Positions 32,783-41,617 are shown, numbered from the stretch's first letter. The stretch: 64,000 nt of DNA from Paenibacillus humicus NBRC 102415 (GCF_004000905.1 NZ_BIMD01000014.1:42573-106572); one strand, 5' to 3'. The notes: generated by a model not told the origin, from the letters alone. Numbers and translations: made by a program.

Positions 32783-32802
32783 CTGTTGCTGTCGCAACAG
32801 TT
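32783..32802. promoter_or_regulatory. Perfect inverted repeat before the 47-codon ORF
   Basis: ACTGTTGC-TGTC-GCAACAGT, 20 bases, ending about 30 bases before the ATG at 32753. It could be the operator of the CD3324-type regulator or an RNA hairpin over the ribosome site. Confidence 0.4.
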
Positions 32803-32860
32803 CTGTTTAATGGTATTCGCTGTCTGCTTGCGTAATCCTTCCTTGCCGAAAAAATAACGA

Positions 32861-32883
32861 GGGAGGCCTGGTTAGGGCCTCCC
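32861..32883. terminator. Terminator hairpin after the 10-codon ORF
   Basis: GGGAGGCC pairs with GGCCTCCC. On the minus strand it is followed by TCGTTATTTTTT, and on the plus strand by TTTTT. It ends the transcript that carries the 10-codon ORF, or attenuates transcription into the CD3324-type gene. Confidence 0.8.
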
Positions 32884-32893
32884 TTTTTGGCAT

Positions 32894-32916
32894 GGTCTCC
32901 GCCTTAGGCGGAGACC
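32894..32916. repeat. Perfect hairpin GGTCTCCGCC-TTA-GGCGGAGACC
   Basis: A 10-base perfect stem with a three-base loop. On the minus strand it covers the last codons and the stop (TAA in the loop) of a 10-codon ORF, and a second hairpin follows. Confidence 0.85.
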
Positions 32917-32936
32917 ACCTCGTATGCCTGATCCAT
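32904..32936 (-). CDS. Ten-codon ORF, possible leader peptide
   Basis: ATG at 32936 is 9 bases after AAGGAGG. The ORF reads MDQAYEVVSA and stops at TAA inside a perfect hairpin, after which comes a terminator. Such a short, well-primed frame with a following hairpin/terminator looks like a leader peptide or a small signalling peptide. A possible promoter (TTGAAA, then about 17-19 bases, then TATGAG) lies upstream. Too short to judge by composition. Confidence 0.4.
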   Translation of the reverse strand: MDQAYEVVSA

Positions 32937-33030
32937 TTGTATCAGCCTCCTTCCAGTAGAGGATGTGTCGGTCCGACAACCTCATTTACTCATATCCTGA
33001 AGCCGCATACAAGTTTCAACACAGCTATAA

Positions 33031-33810
33031 TCAATCTTTACCGTCCTCATTGGATGAAGCGTTTCTCAGCCCTTCAAGCTCGGCCGCGGTAAGCTCGCGA
33101 TATTCTCCCGGGCCAAGAGTGCCGTCAAGCACGAGGGAGCCCATGGATATGCGCTGCAAATAGGTGACCTTCCGCCCTGTGGATAAAAACATACGCTTCA
33201 CCTGATGAAACTTGCCCTCGTGGATCGTCAGCCGGACCCGGGTCGTCACGCCGGTGCTCCCGCCCGCCTCCGGCTCGGCTATGCCTTCGATGGCCAGCTC
33301 TGCCGGCAGGGTCGTATACCCGTCTTCAAGCGTAACTCCCTTGGCGAACTGCTCCCGGTCGTTCTCGCCTACGGGCGTGTCGCCTTCCACAAGCGCATAG
33401 TACGTTTTCGGCACATGCTTGCGCGGGGACAGCAGGTCATGCGCAAGCTGTCCGTCGTTCGTCAGCAGCAGCAGCCCTTCGGTATCCTTGTCCAGCCTTC
33501 CGACCGGAAACGGCTCCAGCACACGGTCCCGGGGGTCCAGCAGATCGATCACCGTCCGGTCCCGGGAATCCTCTGTCGCCGATATGACTCCAGGCGGCTT
33601 GTTCATCACGAGATAGATCTTGTCCCGGTACTCCACAAGCTCTCCATCGTACCGGACCTGCTCGGCGCCGGGATCCACGATGCGGCCGCTGTCCTTCTCG
33701 ACCGAGCCGTCCACGGTCACGATCCCTGTCCTGACGATTCTTCGGATTTCGGCTCTGGAGCCGTATCCCATCGATGAGAGCAGCTTGTCGAGTCGAATTC
33801 TTTTGACCAT
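33031..33810 (-). CDS. RsuA-family pseudouridine synthase
   Basis: 259 residues. An S4 RNA-binding domain (RLDKLLSSMGYGSRAEIRRIVRTGIVTVDG) is followed by the catalytic domain with PVGRLDKDTEGLLLLTNDG, whose Asp attacks the uridine, and KFHQVKRMFLSTG. The order and length match RsuA/RluB/RluE enzymes that modify 16S or 23S rRNA. Which uridine is modified is not readable. It is the end gene on this strand before the leader-like region. Confidence 0.87.
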   Translation of the reverse strand: MVKRIRLDKLLSSMGYGSRAEIRRIVRTGIVTVDGSVEKDSGRIVDPGAEQVRYDGELVEYRDKIYLVMNKPPGVISATEDSRDRTVIDLLDPRDRVLEPFPVGRLDKDTEGLLLLTNDGQLAHDLLSPRKHVPKTYYALVEGDTPVGENDREQFAKGVTLEDGYTTLPAELAIEGIAEPEAGGSTGVTTRVRLTIHEGKFHQVKRMFLSTGRKVTYLQRISMGSLVLDGTLGPGEYRELTAAELEGLRNASSNEDGKD

Positions 33811-33876
33811 CAGCCATCATTCCTTTCGATTGCATCTATTCCTCGAGGGTTTCTCTGAATTCGGGTGAAAATGCCA

Positions 33877-33903
33877 AAAGCGGGACAACATCGTCCCGCT
33901 TTG
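33877..33903 (-). terminator. Intrinsic terminator after relQ
   Basis: AAAGCGGGAC pairs with GTCCCGCTTT, and the minus strand ends CTTTT. It separates pyrD-relQ from the pseudouridine synthase gene. Confidence 0.8.
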
Positions 33904-33975
33904 CCGTGCGTCGAGGCTTGCCCGTATCCGGCAAGCGCAGATGAACTATCCATCGGCAAGAAGCCGGGACCGTTT

Positions 33976-34785
33976 TTAATCGGTTGGGCTTCCGCCCTTT
34001 CTCGCCTTGTGGAGAGAGTACTGGATCTCCTGCGCGAGCTGCTTGAGCTCGAACGTGTCTCCCTGCTCCCACAGCTCGTTGAATTTGAGCTGGAACTGCA
34101 CCGCTTCGCGCACCCGCCTGTAGAAATACAGGTCCTGGATATCGCTGAGCACTTTGTTGACGATATTGGAGCCTTCCTCGAAGCCGATCTGCGCTTCCAG
34201 AATTTCATGCCGGATGCTCGACATCTCCGTGTCGAGGTTGAACGCCGCTTCGGATGCCTTGCGCAGCCTCAGCTTCACTTCCTCCGGCAGGCTTTGCTTG
34301 TACTTGTAGTTGAGCGAATGCTCGATCGTCGCCCAGAAATTCATCGCCAGCGTTCGGATCTGAATCTCGGCAAGCACTTTCTTGAAGCCGATCGCCGTCT
34401 GCACCGGATACTCGACGATCATGTGATAGCTGCGGTAGCCGCTGTCCTTGAAGTTGGTGACGTAATCCTTCTCGTAGACCAGCTTCAGGTCCTGCCTGGA
34501 GCGGATGATTGCAGCGACCCGCAGGATGTCGTCGACGAACTGGCACATGATGCGGATGCCTGCGATGTCCTCGATGCCCGTCTCCAGCTGGTCCATCGGC
34601 ACGTTCAAGCGGCGGGCTTTATCCAGGATGCTGGATATTTTCTTCACCCTGCCGGTCACGAATTCGATGGGCGCATAGGATTCCCGGGCTTTGAGCTCGG
34701 TCCGCAGCGTTTTGAATTTCACTTTCATTTCCTCTACCGCTTGTTCATAAGGCTGCAGAAATTGGTTCCAATCCCGGCCGTCCAT
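33976..34785 (-). CDS. relQ: Small alarmone synthetase RelQ-type, with C-terminal extension
   Basis: 269 residues from the ATG at 34785 (AGGAGG 7 bases upstream). Strong match to Bacillus YjbM/RelQ: FLQPYEQAVEEMKVKFKTLR, SYAPIEFVTGRVKKISSILDKARR, IEDIAGIRIMCQFVDDI, SGYRSYHMIVEYP and AEIQIRTLAMNFWATIEHSLNYKYK. It makes (p)ppGpp from ATP and GDP/GTP, without a hydrolase domain. YjbM ends about 10-20 residues after EAQ; here a further 55-60 residues follow (VNKVLSDIQDLYFYRRVREAVQF and onward). It starts 19 bases after pyrD on the same strand. Confidence 0.9.
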   Translation of the reverse strand: MDGRDWNQFLQPYEQAVEEMKVKFKTLRTELKARESYAPIEFVTGRVKKISSILDKARRLNVPMDQLETGIEDIAGIRIMCQFVDDILRVAAIIRSRQDLKLVYEKDYVTNFKDSGYRSYHMIVEYPVQTAIGFKKVLAEIQIRTLAMNFWATIEHSLNYKYKQSLPEEVKLRLRKASEAAFNLDTEMSSIRHEILEAQIGFEEGSNIVNKVLSDIQDLYFYRRVREAVQFQLKFNELWEQGDTFELKQLAQEIQYSLHKARKGGSPTD

Positions 34786-34804
34786 CCGTCCGCCTCCTGT
34801 CTTG

Positions 34805-35902
34805 TCAGTGATGATCGGCGCCGATAGCCTCGCGCAGATGGGAGTGCCCATCGCGGAGCAGCAGCTCCCTGAGACCTGACGCGATTTCTTTCACGATCCC
34901 CGGACCCTTGTAGATCATCGAGGTGTAAATCTCCACGAGCGATGCGCCCGCTCTGATTTTGGCATACGCATCCTCCGCCGTGAAGATGCCGCCGGATCCG
35001 ATGATCGGCAGCTTCCCGCCGGTCTGCTTGTAGATGGCGGCCACAACTTCCGTCGATCTCTCGCGCAGCGGACGGCCGCTCATGCCTCCGGCCTGCGAGG
35101 CGTTGGCATGGGTGAGTCCGTCGCGGGACAGCGTCGTATTCGTGGCGATGATGCCCTCCACTCCGCTCGCAGCGATCGTATCGACCGAGAACGCAAGCTG
35201 CTCCGGCGTCATGTCCGGCGCCAGCTTGACCAGCACCGGCTTCGGCGCCGATCCATGCTTGGCCGCCTGCATGGCCATCTCTTCCTTCACGGCCTGGAGA
35301 AGCGTCTTCAGCTCGTCTCCAAGCTGAAGCGCCCTGAGGTCCGGCGTATTGGGAGAACTGATATTGACGACGAATAGATCGCCGTATGCAAACAGCTCCT
35401 TGACGCAGCGCCGGTAATCCTCATGGGCGAGCTCGTTCGGAGTCGCCTTGTTTTTGCCGATGTTCACGAATACGGGAATCGGCCTGGCGTTGAGGCTGCC
35501 GAGCCTCCCGGCCATGGCGGCGGCACCGTCGTTGTTGAAGCCCATCCGGTTGATCAGCGCTTCGTCGGCCGGAAGCCGGAACAGCCTCGGCAGCTCGTTG
35601 CCAGGCTGGGGGAGCGGCGTCACGGTGCCGACTTCCATGAACCCGAAGCCGACGCTGGAGAAGCCTTCCACGGACTTTGCGTTTTTGTCCAGTCCCGCGG
35701 CCAGGCCTACAGGATGCGCGAAGGAGAGCCCCAGAAGATCCATGCTGAGCTCGGGATATCCCGGCACGCCGTACATGCCGCGCAATAAGGCGGTCATGCC
35801 CGGCACACGGGAAGCTTGATGAAGGCCGTCAATGACCAGATGATGCGCTTTTTCCGGATCAAGCCGAAAAAAAAACGGCTTGGCAAAGTATTGGTACAGC
35901 AA
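34805..35902 (-). CDS. pyrD: Quinone-dependent dihydroorotate dehydrogenase (class 2)
   Basis: 365 residues from the TTG at 35902, which has GGAG 8 bases upstream and gives the family's usual start (M)LYQYFAKPFFFRLDPEKAHH. The first helix pair inserts in the membrane and takes quinone. The barrel has GLAAGLDKNAKSVEGF, INRMGFNNDG, VNISSPNTPDLR with the catalytic Ser, and IGSGGIFTAEDAYAKIRAGASLVEIYTS (FMN phosphate). It oxidises dihydroorotate to orotate. Most Bacillus have the NAD-dependent class 1B enzyme in the pyr operon; here a class 2 enzyme stands outside any pyr operon, next to relQ. Confidence 0.9.
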   Translation of the reverse strand: MLYQYFAKPFFFRLDPEKAHHLVIDGLHQASRVPGMTALLRGMYGVPGYPELSMDLLGLSFAHPVGLAAGLDKNAKSVEGFSSVGFGFMEVGTVTPLPQPGNELPRLFRLPADEALINRMGFNNDGAAAMAGRLGSLNARPIPVFVNIGKNKATPNELAHEDYRRCVKELFAYGDLFVVNISSPNTPDLRALQLGDELKTLLQAVKEEMAMQAAKHGSAPKPVLVKLAPDMTPEQLAFSVDTIAASGVEGIIATNTTLSRDGLTHANASQAGGMSGRPLRERSTEVVAAIYKQTGGKLPIIGSGGIFTAEDAYAKIRAGASLVEIYTSMIYKGPGIVKEIASGLRELLLRDGHSHLREAIGADHH

Positions 35903-36261
35903 GAAGTCCACTCCGTTTCCGTTCAAGCAAAACGGCTTCGCCGTCCTGTGTGGCGGCGGACGTTTGCGTAGGTATGTAGAGATGTCGGCCGTACGGATTC
36001 AGTCCTGCACGGCAAAAAAGGCTCTGCCTTTCAGTTTATCTTGTTCAGCAGCAAAAGAAAAGGGCGCCGGTCGTTCGGGGAGCGCTTGCATTAATTCTGC
36101 GGGTTCTTTTTCTTTTTTTCTCCACCAGAAAAATCCTCCCGTATGGAGACATCCGCTGAATCGGCCTTGCCGAATGGATGAAGGGCTTGCCCATTTCTCC
36201 GGCAAGCGATTACAATAACCGTACAAGCACTGCCATCATCCTTCAGGAGAGGTCGATAAGC
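35903..36261. other. Intergenic stretch with no gene
   Basis: 359 bases between the divergent pyrD and the 45-residue gene. It contains a T-rich run near 36107-36120 and short inverted repeats (for example around 36012-36030), but I see no ORF with a ribosome site and no clear RNA structure. Confidence 0.5.
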
Positions 36262-36399
36262 ATGAGCACAGCCAAACGCAAGCCTCCGACTAGAAAGGCT
36301 CCGGCGAGCGAGCAGCCGAACCGCAAGGCCATCATTGTCGCCGCCTCCATCTTCGCCGTTTTCGCCATCGTCATGATCCTGCTTCTGATCTTCAGCTGA
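36262..36399 (+). CDS. Small single-span membrane protein (45 aa)
   Basis: Started at the ATG at 36262 with AGGAGAGG about 9 bases upstream. The first 20 residues are basic and polar (MSTAKRKPPTRKAPASEQPN), and the rest is one membrane helix (AIIVAASIFAVFAIVMILLLIFS). No family recognised. Followed by a hairpin that may terminate it. Confidence 0.55.
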   Translation: MSTAKRKPPTRKAPASEQPNRKAIIVAASIFAVFAIVMILLLIFS

Positions 36400-36437
36400 T
36401 CGGCGCTGATCGTCAGCCGATCAGCCTTTGATTTTCA
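36399..36437 (+). terminator. Hairpin after the 45-residue gene
   Basis: CTGATCGGC pairs with GCCGATCAG, followed by CCTTTGATTTT. A third copy of CAGCCGATCAGCC lies just beyond at about 36436-36448, which can pair alternatively. Confidence 0.45.
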
Positions 36438-36454
36438 GCCGATCAGCCCAAGCC

Positions 36455-37909
36455 CTACAGCCAGTCGTATACCTTGTCCGGATTTTCTTCCCGGGAACTC
36501 GGCCGCACCTTGTAGCGGCCTTTTTCGCGTTCAGCTTCCCCTTGCTGCTGGAGGAAAGCCAGCTTGCCGTCGCCGATCGCCACTTCCGTTCCGAGCGGCA
36601 CAAGATCGTACAGCTCCTCCAGATCAGCCTTCGTCATGCGGATGCAGCCGAGCGATCGATCGGTTCCGATCGAGTCGGGCTCGTCCGTGCCATGAATGGC
36701 ATACCGAGTGTCCGAGAGCGTCATGCCCCTGCTTCCGAACGGACCTTTGGAGCTTCCGTTCGGGTTGCGCACCTTCTCCGATATGGCGAAGCTGCCGCGC
36801 GGAGTCTTGCCGCCGCCGACGCCTACCGGATAGGCGCGGACAACGACGGCGCCGCTCATGAGCGCAAGCTGTCTCGAATGGGGGTCGACGACGATCTTCA
36901 GCGTCGCCGTCATCGCCTCCTGCAGGACGCCTTCCTTGCCGGAAGCCTTTCCGGCCGCCGGCTGCGCCGCTCCGCCAGCGCCTCCGCTCGCCGGAGCGCC
37001 CGCCCCGACTTGGCGAGCCTGCCGCAGCCACTCGGGAAAATGCTCCTCCGCCTCGTCAGGGAGTCCGGGGAGGATGTTGTGCGGATAATCCCCTGCAAGC
37101 TGTTCGGCTGAGACCGGCCATTTCCCGTTGAGCCGCTTGAATTGCCTGATGCCGCTGATCGTCGACCAGGCCTGCTCCTGAAAAATAGTCTCCTCCCGGA
37201 TCCGGCGGTCCGCCGCCTCCGACAAGCCGCTTTCGCATGCGCAGTCCTCAATGCCGGCCGTTTGCACGGCGTAAGATCCCTTGCCGTCGGAGCGCGAAGC
37301 TTCCAGCACTCCCTTGGCCCCCGCCTGCCACCGGTAGTAGCCTCCGGATCGTGACAGCGTGAACGCCGCTGAGGATGGAAGGGCGTCATCGCTTTCCAGA
37401 GCCCCGATCGCTGCCGCAGCGGCAGTTCCCGTCTGATCGCTGTCCACCCAGACAACGGTTCGCCTCATGCCGTCCTTGGATGCCGCTGATGCCGCAGGCA
37501 GCGCTTCTCCAGCCTTGCTTCCTTCAGGCAGGCTGACGGTCTGGGACAGCTGCGTCGGCACGCCCGGGGCGGCCGCTGCGGATGCCAGCATGAACGCGGC
37601 GAGGATTGCGAGCGCAATCCTTGCCGCTCCCTTTTTGCGCCTCCTGTCCCGATCCCAGGTTTCGAGCATGGCATGCAGCGGTCCCGAACCGAGCGTCAAC
37701 GGATGGGCTTCGTTTTCGAACGCTTCGTACACGCTGCCGGACTTGAGGTAGCAATAATTGGCTTTCGCATCCATTCCCTGCCTTCCGTAGGCTTTGCCGA
37801 GAAAGAACCATGCAAGCCTGTTGCCTGGATGCGACTTGACGTATGCCTTCAGCTCCTCGATTCCGGTACCGCCGCCCTCATTAGGCTCTGCGCTTCCACC
37901 GCTGTCCAT
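36455..37909 (-). CDS. L,D-transpeptidase with N-terminal TPR-like and membrane segments
   Basis: 484 residues. Residues 15-70 look like one tetratricopeptide unit (LKAYVKSHPGNRLAWFFLGKAYGRQGMDAKANYCYLKSGSVYEAF). A membrane segment follows (ARIALAILAAFMLASAAAAPG), then a long linker. The YkuD domain spans roughly residues 325-450: IVVDPHSRQLALMSGAVVVRAYPVGVGGGKTPRGSF, MTLSDTRYAIHGTDEPDSIG, then SLGCIRM with the catalytic Cys. It cross-links or attaches peptides in peptidoglycan, possibly of the spore. TPR-like heads occur in several Paenibacillus enzymes of this type. Confidence 0.85.
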   Translation of the reverse strand: MDSGGSAEPNEGGGTGIEELKAYVKSHPGNRLAWFFLGKAYGRQGMDAKANYCYLKSGSVYEAFENEAHPLTLGSGPLHAMLETWDRDRRRKKGAARIALAILAAFMLASAAAAPGVPTQLSQTVSLPEGSKAGEALPAASAASKDGMRRTVVWVDSDQTGTAAAAAIGALESDDALPSSAAFTLSRSGGYYRWQAGAKGVLEASRSDGKGSYAVQTAGIEDCACESGLSEAADRRIREETIFQEQAWSTISGIRQFKRLNGKWPVSAEQLAGDYPHNILPGLPDEAEEHFPEWLRQARQVGAGAPASGGAGGAAQPAAGKASGKEGVLQEAMTATLKIVVDPHSRQLALMSGAVVVRAYPVGVGGGKTPRGSFAISEKVRNPNGSSKGPFGSRGMTLSDTRYAIHGTDEPDSIGTDRSLGCIRMTKADLEELYDLVPLGTEVAIGDGKLAFLQQQGEAEREKGRYKVRPSSREENPDKVYDWL

Positions 37910-37988
37910 CCCGCCGCCCCCTTCCCGTTCCTATTCAACCTATATCGGCTGCCGAAGACCATATTGTTCGGCGTCCGAAACAAAAAAA

Positions 37989-38013
37989 CCTGCTCCCGGC
38001 AGTCGGGAGCAGG
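37989..38013 (-). terminator. Intrinsic terminator of the ferredoxin gene
   Basis: CCTGCTCCCG pairs with CGGGAGCAGG. The minus strand then reads TTTTTTTGT. Confidence 0.85.
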
Positions 38014-38034
38014 CATGATAAGTTCATGAAAAAT

Positions 38035-38298
<264 letters not shown>

Positions 38299-38360
38299 TC
38301 ATCAGCATTCCCTTGACCAGGCAAGTGTATGATTCCCTGTCGTAAGTCTGACTTTACACA

Positions 38361-39641
38361 TCAATTTATAACAAAATCATCATCAATTTGCAAGGATGTA
38401 CCCCTAATCCGGCGGTTGCGGATGAGCGTCGAAGGGTCGTCGCCGAGCATGCCGGCTGTCAGCACGGCACCCTCTCCATATTTATCCCGCATGGCGTCCA
38501 TCGCCTTGGTCAATGCCTCCCGGCGCGGCTCGCTTTCGTAATCGAACAGATCGAGCTGCACCGCGGCCGTTTCCTTGGGATGCAGGCTGTGAAGGGTGAT
38601 GCCGAGCAGGCGGATCGGCACGACTTCCTTCCAATGCTCATCGAACAGCTTGCAGGCTTCGCGGTGGATGACGCCCGCATCCTCGATCGGCTTATCGAGC
38701 GCGCGGGAGCGTGTGAGCGTCGTCATATCCGGGAAGCGGACGGTGATCTGCACGCCTCCCGCGAGGAATCCCTTCCGTCTCATCCTGCGGGCGGTCTGAT
38801 CGGCCAGGTTGAGCAGCACCCGGTGCACGTCTTCCCGCCGCGTCACATTCTCAGGAAGCGTCGTCGTATGGCCGACAGACTTGCTCGCTTCCCTCGTCTC
38901 CCGCACCGGCGAGCGGTCGATTCCGTTGGCCGCTTCCTTCATATGGGCGCCGTATACGCCGAACTGGGAAGTCAGCAGCGATTCGTCGGCTGCCGCAAGG
39001 TCGCCGATCGTCGCGATGTTCAGCTTCCGCAGCTTGTCGGCGGTTTTTCGGCCGACGCCGAACAACGCGTCGCAGGGTTTGTGCCAAAGAAGTCTCGGAA
39101 CATCGCGTATGCGCAAAATCGTCAATCCGGACGGCTTCTTCATATCGGATGCCATTTTAGCGAGAAGCTTGTTCGGCCCGATGCCGACCGAGCAGGGAAT
39201 CGACCATTCCATCCGAATTCTTTCCTGGATGGATTGGGCGATTTCGACGGGACTGCCGAACATGCCTGAGCCCGTAATATCCAGATAACATTCATCGATG
39301 GATACGGTCTCCATCAGAGGGGTGTAAGCGGACGCGATCTCCATAAACCCTCGGGAGTAGCGTCTGTAGAGGTTGAAATCAGGCTGGATGAGCACAAGCT
39401 CCGGACATCGCTTCAGGCCTTCCCGGACCGTCATCCCGGTGCGAACGCCTTTCGCGCGCGCGGGGTAGGAGCAGGTGACGATGACTCCCTTGCGAAGCTC
39501 GACGCTGCCGGCTACGGCCGTAGGCTTGCCCGCGTACCGCTCGGGCTCTTCGGCTTCATGGACCGAGCAGTAAAAAGCGTTCATGTCCAAATGCAAAATG
39601 ATCCGGCCTTTTTTCGCGCCGCCGGTCTCTTTCTTGCCCAT
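38361..39641 (-). CDS. dinB: DNA polymerase IV (Y-family)
   Basis: 426 residues from the ATG at 39641, which follows a purine-rich site (GGAGGAGGAGGAAGG); an open frame extends 71 codons further but has no site. Catalytic motifs are ILHLDMNAFYCSVHEAEEP (first metal Asp) and METVSIDECYLDITG (S[IV]DE). Later blocks are KMASDMKKPSGL, GVGRKTADKLRKLNI and the little-finger domain with SVGHTTTLPENV. Error-prone lesion bypass. No LexA-type site (CGAAC/GTTCG) was noticed upstream. Single gene. Confidence 0.9.
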   Translation of the reverse strand: MGKKETGGAKKGRIILHLDMNAFYCSVHEAEEPERYAGKPTAVAGSVELRKGVIVTCSYPARAKGVRTGMTVREGLKRCPELVLIQPDFNLYRRYSRGFMEIASAYTPLMETVSIDECYLDITGSGMFGSPVEIAQSIQERIRMEWSIPCSVGIGPNKLLAKMASDMKKPSGLTILRIRDVPRLLWHKPCDALFGVGRKTADKLRKLNIATIGDLAAADESLLTSQFGVYGAHMKEAANGIDRSPVRETREASKSVGHTTTLPENVTRREDVHRVLLNLADQTARRMRRKGFLAGGVQITVRFPDMTTLTRSRALDKPIEDAGVIHREACKLFDEHWKEVVPIRLLGITLHSLHPKETAAVQLDLFDYESEPRREALTKAMDAMRDKYGEGAVLTAGMLGDDPSTLIRNRRIRGTSLQIDDDFVIN

Positions 39642-39875
39642 CCTTCCTCCTCCTCCCCATTGTTCATCCAGCATACCCCTGCCTGCCGTCATGGTCAACA
39701 AACGGGGGCATTGCAGGCTTCTGCCCTTCATCCGCCTGGAATCTGCTTTATGCCCATATGAACCTATCGGAGGCCGAAAAGCCTCTTCTCGCCGCCAAAT
39801 TCGGTTCTTTTCATCCTGACGCCAGCCAAAAGAGCGAAAATTATGCATCTTCACTTCTATCCTGACATGGCAAGG

Positions 39876-39884
39876 TGATATAAT
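39876..39884 (+). promoter_or_regulatory. Extended -10 promoter of cimA
   Basis: TGATATAAT, an extended -10 element (TGnTATAAT) 68 bases upstream of the cimA ATG. A clear -35 is lacking, as expected for the extended type. The leader holds no T-box or leucine leader that I can see. Confidence 0.5.
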
Positions 39885-39951
39885 AGAGCATTATAGAGTC
39901 GAATGCTTTCACACATTGCTGGGTTAAGACATTAAAGGGGGCACTTCCGGT

Positions 39952-41568
39952 ATGAACCAAGCCATCTCCATCTTTGACACCACCCTGCGCGACGGGACCC
40001 AGGGGGAAGGCATCAGCCTGTCCGCCGACGACAAGCTCAAAATCGCCCGCAAGCTGGACGAGCTGGGGGTTCATTATATCGAAGGCGGCAATCCTGGAAG
40101 CAACAGCAAGGACATCGAGTTTTTCCAGCGGGTGCAAAAACTCGGGCTTCGCGCGAAAATCACGGCGTTCGGAAGCACGCGCCGCAAAAATGCCGTCGCC
40201 GCTCAGGATGCCGGCTTGCTTCGGATCGCTGAATCAGGCGTTCAGGCCGCGACTCTCGTCGGGAAATCCTGGGATTTCCACGTCCACACCGCGCTTGGCA
40301 CGACGCTGGAGGAGAATCTCTCCATGATCCATGATTCCATCGCCTTCCTGAAGCAGAGAGGTCTTGAAGCCATCTTCGACGCGGAGCATTTCTTCGACGG
40401 CTACAAGAACAACCCGGAGTACGCCCTTGCCGTCCTGAGGACGGCCCAGGAAGCCGGAGCAGACTGGCTCGTCATGTGCGACACCAACGGCGGCACGCTT
40501 CCAGGAGAAGTCGGCGGCATCGTCTCCCGCATCGCCTCGGAGCTGAGAGCCCCGCTCGGCATCCACACCCATAACGACTGCGAGCTGGCCGTGGCCAATA
40601 CGCTGGCCGCCGTACAGGCAGGGGCGCTCCAGGTTCAGGGCACGATCAATGGTTACGGCGAGCGCTGCGGCAACGCCAATCTATGCAGCATCATTCCGAA
40701 TCTGCAGCTCAAGCTCGGCTACGCCTGCATCGAAGAAGCGAATCTGAAGCTGCTGACTCCTACGGCGCGTTATATCAGCGAGATCGCCAACGTCAGCATG
40801 CCTGTAGGGCAGCCTTATGTCGGCAATGCCGCCTTTGCCCACAAGGGAGGCATCCACGTCTCTGCGATTCTGAAGGACTCCAAGACGTACGAGCATATCT
40901 CTCCCGAGCTCGTCGGCAACAAGCAGCGCATTCTCGTCTCGGAGCTCGCCGGCCAAAGCAACGTCATCTCCAAAGCCCAGGAGATGGGATTGGATGTCAG
41001 CGCGAACAACGAGAAAACGAAATCCATCATCGACCGGATCAAGGATCTGGAGCATCAGGGCTATCAGTTCGAAGGCGCGGAGGCGAGCATGGAGCTGCTG
41101 CTTCGCGATGCTTTCGGCGGCCTGGACGAAATTTTCACGGTCGATTCCTTCAAGATTCTGCTGGAAAAAACAGCCCACGGGATGGTCACCGAAGCCATCG
41201 TGAAGCTGCGGGTCGGCAGCGAGTCCGTCTACACCGCCGCCGAGGGCAACGGTCCAGTCAACGCGCTCGACAATGCGCTCCGCAAGGCTCTGCTGCCGTT
41301 CTTCCCGCGCATCAACGACATTCATCTCGCCGACTACAAGGTCCGCGTGCTCGACGAGAAGGACACGACCGCAGCCAAGGTCCGCGTCCTGATCGAATCC
41401 AGCGACTTCACGAGCAGCTGGAATACGGTCGGCGTATCCGGCAACGTCATTGAAGCAAGCTGGGAAGCCCTGCTGGACAGCCTGCGCTACGCTCTTCTCG
41501 GCATGACCAAGGTCGAGCCGGCCGTCGGCGAAGACCATTCGCCCCGCCAAGGCGTCATCAACCACTGA
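39952..41568 (+). CDS. cimA: (R)-citramalate synthase
   Basis: 538 residues. It condenses pyruvate and acetyl-CoA to citramalate, the first step of the threonine-independent isoleucine route. The DRE-TIM barrel begins ISIFDTTLRDGTQGEGISLSADDKLKIARKLDELG, with metal-binding Asp and, later, the HTHND motif (LGIHTHNDCELAVANTL) and GYGERCGNANLCSI. The LeuA-type C-terminal regulatory domain (about residues 400-530) is present. Length and the GTINGYGER block separate it from LeuA. It is monocistronic, ended by a terminator at 41618. Confidence 0.92.
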   Translation: MNQAISIFDTTLRDGTQGEGISLSADDKLKIARKLDELGVHYIEGGNPGSNSKDIEFFQRVQKLGLRAKITAFGSTRRKNAVAAQDAGLLRIAESGVQAATLVGKSWDFHVHTALGTTLEENLSMIHDSIAFLKQRGLEAIFDAEHFFDGYKNNPEYALAVLRTAQEAGADWLVMCDTNGGTLPGEVGGIVSRIASELRAPLGIHTHNDCELAVANTLAAVQAGALQVQGTINGYGERCGNANLCSIIPNLQLKLGYACIEEANLKLLTPTARYISEIANVSMPVGQPYVGNAAFAHKGGIHVSAILKDSKTYEHISPELVGNKQRILVSELAGQSNVISKAQEMGLDVSANNEKTKSIIDRIKDLEHQGYQFEGAEASMELLLRDAFGGLDEIFTVDSFKILLEKTAHGMVTEAIVKLRVGSESVYTAAEGNGPVNALDNALRKALLPFFPRINDIHLADYKVRVLDEKDTTAAKVRVLIESSDFTSSWNTVGVSGNVIEASWEALLDSLRYALLGMTKVEPAVGEDHSPRQGVINH

Positions 41569-41617
41569 GTTTGGCCTGAATACCGGCCGCTCTTTCCACC
41601 TCTTGCAGCAGACAGCA

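Noticed and set aside
35999..36226. A 75-codon minus-strand frame between pyrD and the 45-residue gene
   Set aside because: No ribosome site or family, and it starts inside the neighbouring promoter region.
39885..39951. T-box or leucine leader before cimA
   Set aside because: The leader is only about 60 bases long and lacks a T-box sequence and terminator.
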